DNA of 64,000 nt from Mesocentrotus franciscanus (taxonomy: Eukaryota > Echinodermata > Echinoidea > Camarodonta > Strongylocentrotidae), in assembly GCA_037976565.1 (NCBI GenBank), contig CP137668.1, positions 4,484,261-4,548,260 of the forward strand. Direction: 5' to 3'. Under the pieces are notes generated by a model. That model searched no databases, was not told the DNA's origin, and saw only the letters and a program-made list of their open reading frames with translations. Position 1 is the stretch's first letter; each line of letters begins with the position of its first letter. A program made the translations under genes and the position numbers. Below are positions 60,985 to 64,000 of this stretch, in pieces.

Positions 60985-63170
60985 TATGCAGGAAATCTTT
61001 TCTTTTGTAAACATCAAATTCGTAAACAAATATTAGCAAAAGCGCATTAAATGTCACTGCTTAACGATGTTGTTACTCTATCCACAATTAATGTGCATAT
61101 TCTATTTTGCATCGAATGGTTTAATTATTCTTTTTCGTCAAATAATTAACTCACATCGTCGCATAATATGACATTCTAAACTATCTTATGAACTATCTGT
61201 CTCAAGCAATTAGGTTCGTCGTAATAAGATGTAACAAATTGTGTCATATTTACCACACAACAAGAAGTATATCATTGGTTTCCATGCAGGTAGAGGTCTT
61301 TACAATGTAGTGGAATTATCGTGTAGTTTATTCGTTCATTCGTTACTCGCATCTGATTGGTCACGAATCTCACCTTGGCATTCATTCTATTCAGTCTGCC
61401 CTCAATTTGTGATCTAAAATTAGATCACAGTCTCCTCAACAAGTCAGTCAGTTTCATTCCTAAGTATTTATTGCTAGTCTGACTACAAAAGCTTCCACTT
61501 TCTGAGTCTTAAGATACCAACTATGTTGAAGCGAATGTCCTTTGTTCTGTATAAGTGCAATATCACTTCATTTTTCAAAGACCGTAGACAGCTTTCGCGT
61601 GTTCAACTATCCAGTCAGCCAGGTTTTTCTGCCTTGTCATTCCTCATACAACCAACACTTTCTCTGTATCCATGGCAACGCAAGTATAGCTCGGTTATGT
61701 GAATATATCTAGAGTCAAGTTTCCAGACTTATTATTTTCAATCGTTTTGGATTACAATATAGCTGCGAGGTTCGAGTCTGCCCGTGTAATATTGACAATA
61801 TTGTTACTCTTTAATACAATAAAAAGGAACACACACGCACACACACTCTCTCTCTTTCTCTGTCGCTAGTATACTTTTTGTCTTTAATAATGTCACTCTA
61901 CCATTTTCTCGCATTCTTAACTGTAAATTCCTTTTCCATTCGCACTACTCCATTTTGTTCTTTACATAATGTATAATACTATATAGCCATGAAAAATGAT
62001 TGAATTCTGCATTACAAAGTTGTATCGACTTACTTAACAAAATAATAATAATGATAATATCTGGGATCTGTAAAAGGCGCCGAATCTATACTTTAAATAA
62101 AATGCTCAAATAGATACTCAATACTTTAAGAGCGTCACATTTTGCCCGATATTTTGCAATCAAAGCATTAAAGTTTTACCACATATTTTGGAAAATTCCA
62201 AACAATACTATTCATGTTTCTCGTAGCAACAGTAGTTTCTTAGTCATTTTGATTTTACTGTTTTGGTCGACAATAGGAATGACATATTTAATGTCCTTAC
62301 GTATTTAAAAATAAAGCTTTGTAATTAGTGATTCAGGAGGTGTTTCTTTTTCTTAACGAGTTTGTTATACATATTGCGTATGTATTTTCATCGTCTCGCG
62401 TTGTTTGGCGCCATCGCGGCCTTTTTCTCTTAATGAAATAAACATGCATAATAACTTTGATGTAGCACATGGAAAATCTTTGGCGCGTGAAACGTAAAAT
62501 AAATCATGTTTTTATCGGCTGTATCAAACTTGAGCATCATCATTAATTAGAATGGGGAAAACATCTGTCCCGAAGGTTAACAAGAGCTGCGCCTTCGATG
62601 GTGCTTGCACGGTTTTGATCAATTTCAATCACGTGATCTCAGGTGTTATGAGGAACTCATGTGGTAACGGAAAATTGAGTGTCATCGTTATCTAGTTTGA
62701 TTGAGTTTAACGAACTTCATTAACAGGGCCCGTAAAGTAAATTCATAATGTGGCCTGAACAAAAGTATATTCTAAGGGGAGGGGCATAAATACATTTATA
62801 TACCTCTCTTTAGAAATCTAGCCATCTGATTTGTCGAAATTTGAGTCCGTGATTTTAGCCATGCCCGTAAAGAACGAACAATGCCAGTAACGGTCAATAT
62901 TTTATGAGTGAGATTCCCGTTGCCCCGGGTAACGGGAAATAGTTAAATTTTGCTCAAATCCCCATTGGTTTACGTGTAAAAAGTTTCTTTGTGCGAGCGC
63001 GGATACCATACAGTGTAGTGTGTGTGCGATTCCCAAATGATCGTAACATTCAGTCATCTTTCCAGCGAAGATTAACAGACAGTGTCTCAGATTTTCTGTG
63101 ATGTCTTAACCAATCTTTACTCAAGAAAAGGATAAGGTAAGAATTCTTGGTAGATTTTTGTGTGATTTCA
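60985..63170. other. Non-coding stretch, possible promoter-like DNA near the right end
   Basis: A short CA/CT run at 61830-61863. Around 62900-63138 the DNA is less AT-rich and ends at AAG|GTAAGAATT, a good donor without an open frame, which might be a non-coding first exon on the plus strand. This is a guess from one splice site. Confidence 0.3.
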
Positions 63171-63176
63171 GCATAT

Positions 63177-63323
63177 AAAAGATATATTGACTGCTTTAAT
63201 ATTTGAAGCCTAGCTGTTTCTATACTATACTATACCGCGCGCCTCGGGATCATGGCAGAATGCAACGTCCCCTTGAGCCTATATAAACAGCTAGGCCTCT
63301 CATAGCAGTCAATATATCTATAT
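63177..63323. mobile_element. Foldback element or inverted repeat, about 147 bp
   Basis: AGATATATTGACTGCT (63180-63195) pairs with AGCAGTCAATATATCT (63305-63320), and inside it GCCTAGCTGTTT pairs with AAACAGCTAGGC; the GC-rich loop contains CCGCGCGCCTCGGG. Non-coding. Confidence 0.75.
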
Positions 63324-63329
63324 TACATC

Positions 63330-64000
63330 AGTGTAGATGGACATATTGAAATTATTTTATGAGAAGGAAAGGATTTTTTTCCAAATTTTACCCGGGTGCA
63401 TATGCATCCCCTTCTCTACTTGGTCCGCCATTAAAAGGACTTTTGTTTTGAAATAAACAATCACATAATTATCCTGGTATGTCTAAAGCAGATGCCTATC
63501 CTTGTTCCTATCTCAGCATGATTATGATTTTGTATAAAATTCGCGGAAGCACTTTAGGCGTCGTTTAGGGTACAGCAATAGAGCAGGAGAATTCCCGAAT
63601 GAACGTATGTGAGCCTTACAAAATTTCACTCACGTGGGACTATTAAGAAGAGGACAGGTAAGCCTGCTCGCAATGGGATATTCTTGACAGCGGTGTTGTT
63701 GTCTGCCTGAAGCACTTAAATTTGCCTGTCAATTCCGAAAATTATATTCTATTACATAAATTCATACCCCTTGAAATCATTATCAGATAATCAGTATGAC
63801 GCAGAGAAATAATTTGATTGAGAGGAGAATTACACCGCTCTCATTTTGTCGTTGAACATTGCACTTGTCTTTTTATAATAATAATTACGGTGAAATAACA
63901 CTTACATGGCTCACAATAGACATTGACATCACTATTCGATCAAAATCCAATGCAACCAAACTTGATTTATTATGGAGAAGAAAAAATGCTACACTGTTAC
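63330..64000. other. Non-coding right edge
   Basis: A donor-like GGACAG|GTAAGCC occurs at 63657 on the plus strand, but the only open frame before it starts at a stop a few codons upstream without an acceptor. Nothing else recognised. Confidence 0.4.

Overview
The window is intron- and repeat-rich, AT-rich eukaryotic DNA with no operons, no bacterial-style coding density and a 500-N scaffold gap (14080-14579). Splice-bounded exon fragments, a tRNA-derived SINE, truncated LINEs, many small terminal-inverted-repeat DNA elements, several satellites and long CT/GA microsatellites point to an animal genome. The mix of TTAA-flanked elements and foldback elements with GGGCC...TTTCACAAA-type ends suggests a marine invertebrate, possibly an echinoderm or other invertebrate deuterostome. 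That assignment is inference, not proof.

Layout. 1-5 kb: a LINE reverse-transcriptase fragment, a small foldback element, a 913-bp CACTG-ended DNA transposon and a 167-bp satellite. 5-14 kb: AT-rich DNA with three minor tandem arrays and no recognisable gene. 14.8-15.1 kb (minus): a probable first coding exon with EKGP repeats. 16.7-23.3 kb: a 250-bp tandem array split by a foldback element with tandem-repeat termini, a hAT-like element, a 111-bp-arm hairpin, a TTAA-flanked element, a 600-bp pyrimidine tract and a small palindromic element. 25-28 kb: a SINE and a second TTAA element. 31.6-32.5 kb (minus): two consecutive exons of one gene with matching splice phase, the best gene evidence here. 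32.8-33.4 kb: a LINE inserted in a GGT/GAT microsatellite. 33-57 kb: mostly intergenic or intronic DNA with weak plus-strand exon candidates, two MITE-like elements, a LINE/SINE composite, twin foldback elements and an 85-bp satellite. 57.4-59 kb: a 122-bp satellite carrying a cleanly dated TTAA insertion. 60-61 kb: a second, nearly identical 913-bp CACTG element in inverted orientation. 63 kb: another foldback element.

Genes. I recognise no named protein. The minus-strand exons at 32230-32463 and 31617-31901 join in frame (phase 1) and encode a disordered Ser/Lys-rich segment. The first exon at 14831-15065 also ends in phase 1, so it could be a downstream alternative first exon of the same minus-strand gene, or the start of a separate one. 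Several plus-strand splice-bounded open segments are listed at low confidence.

The most informative structures are mobile elements caught inside tandem arrays: neighbouring repeat units preserve the empty site, so insertion point, target duplication and element length can be read from the window itself. No complete protein-coding gene, autonomous transposase, CRISPR array, rRNA or functional tRNA gene was found.
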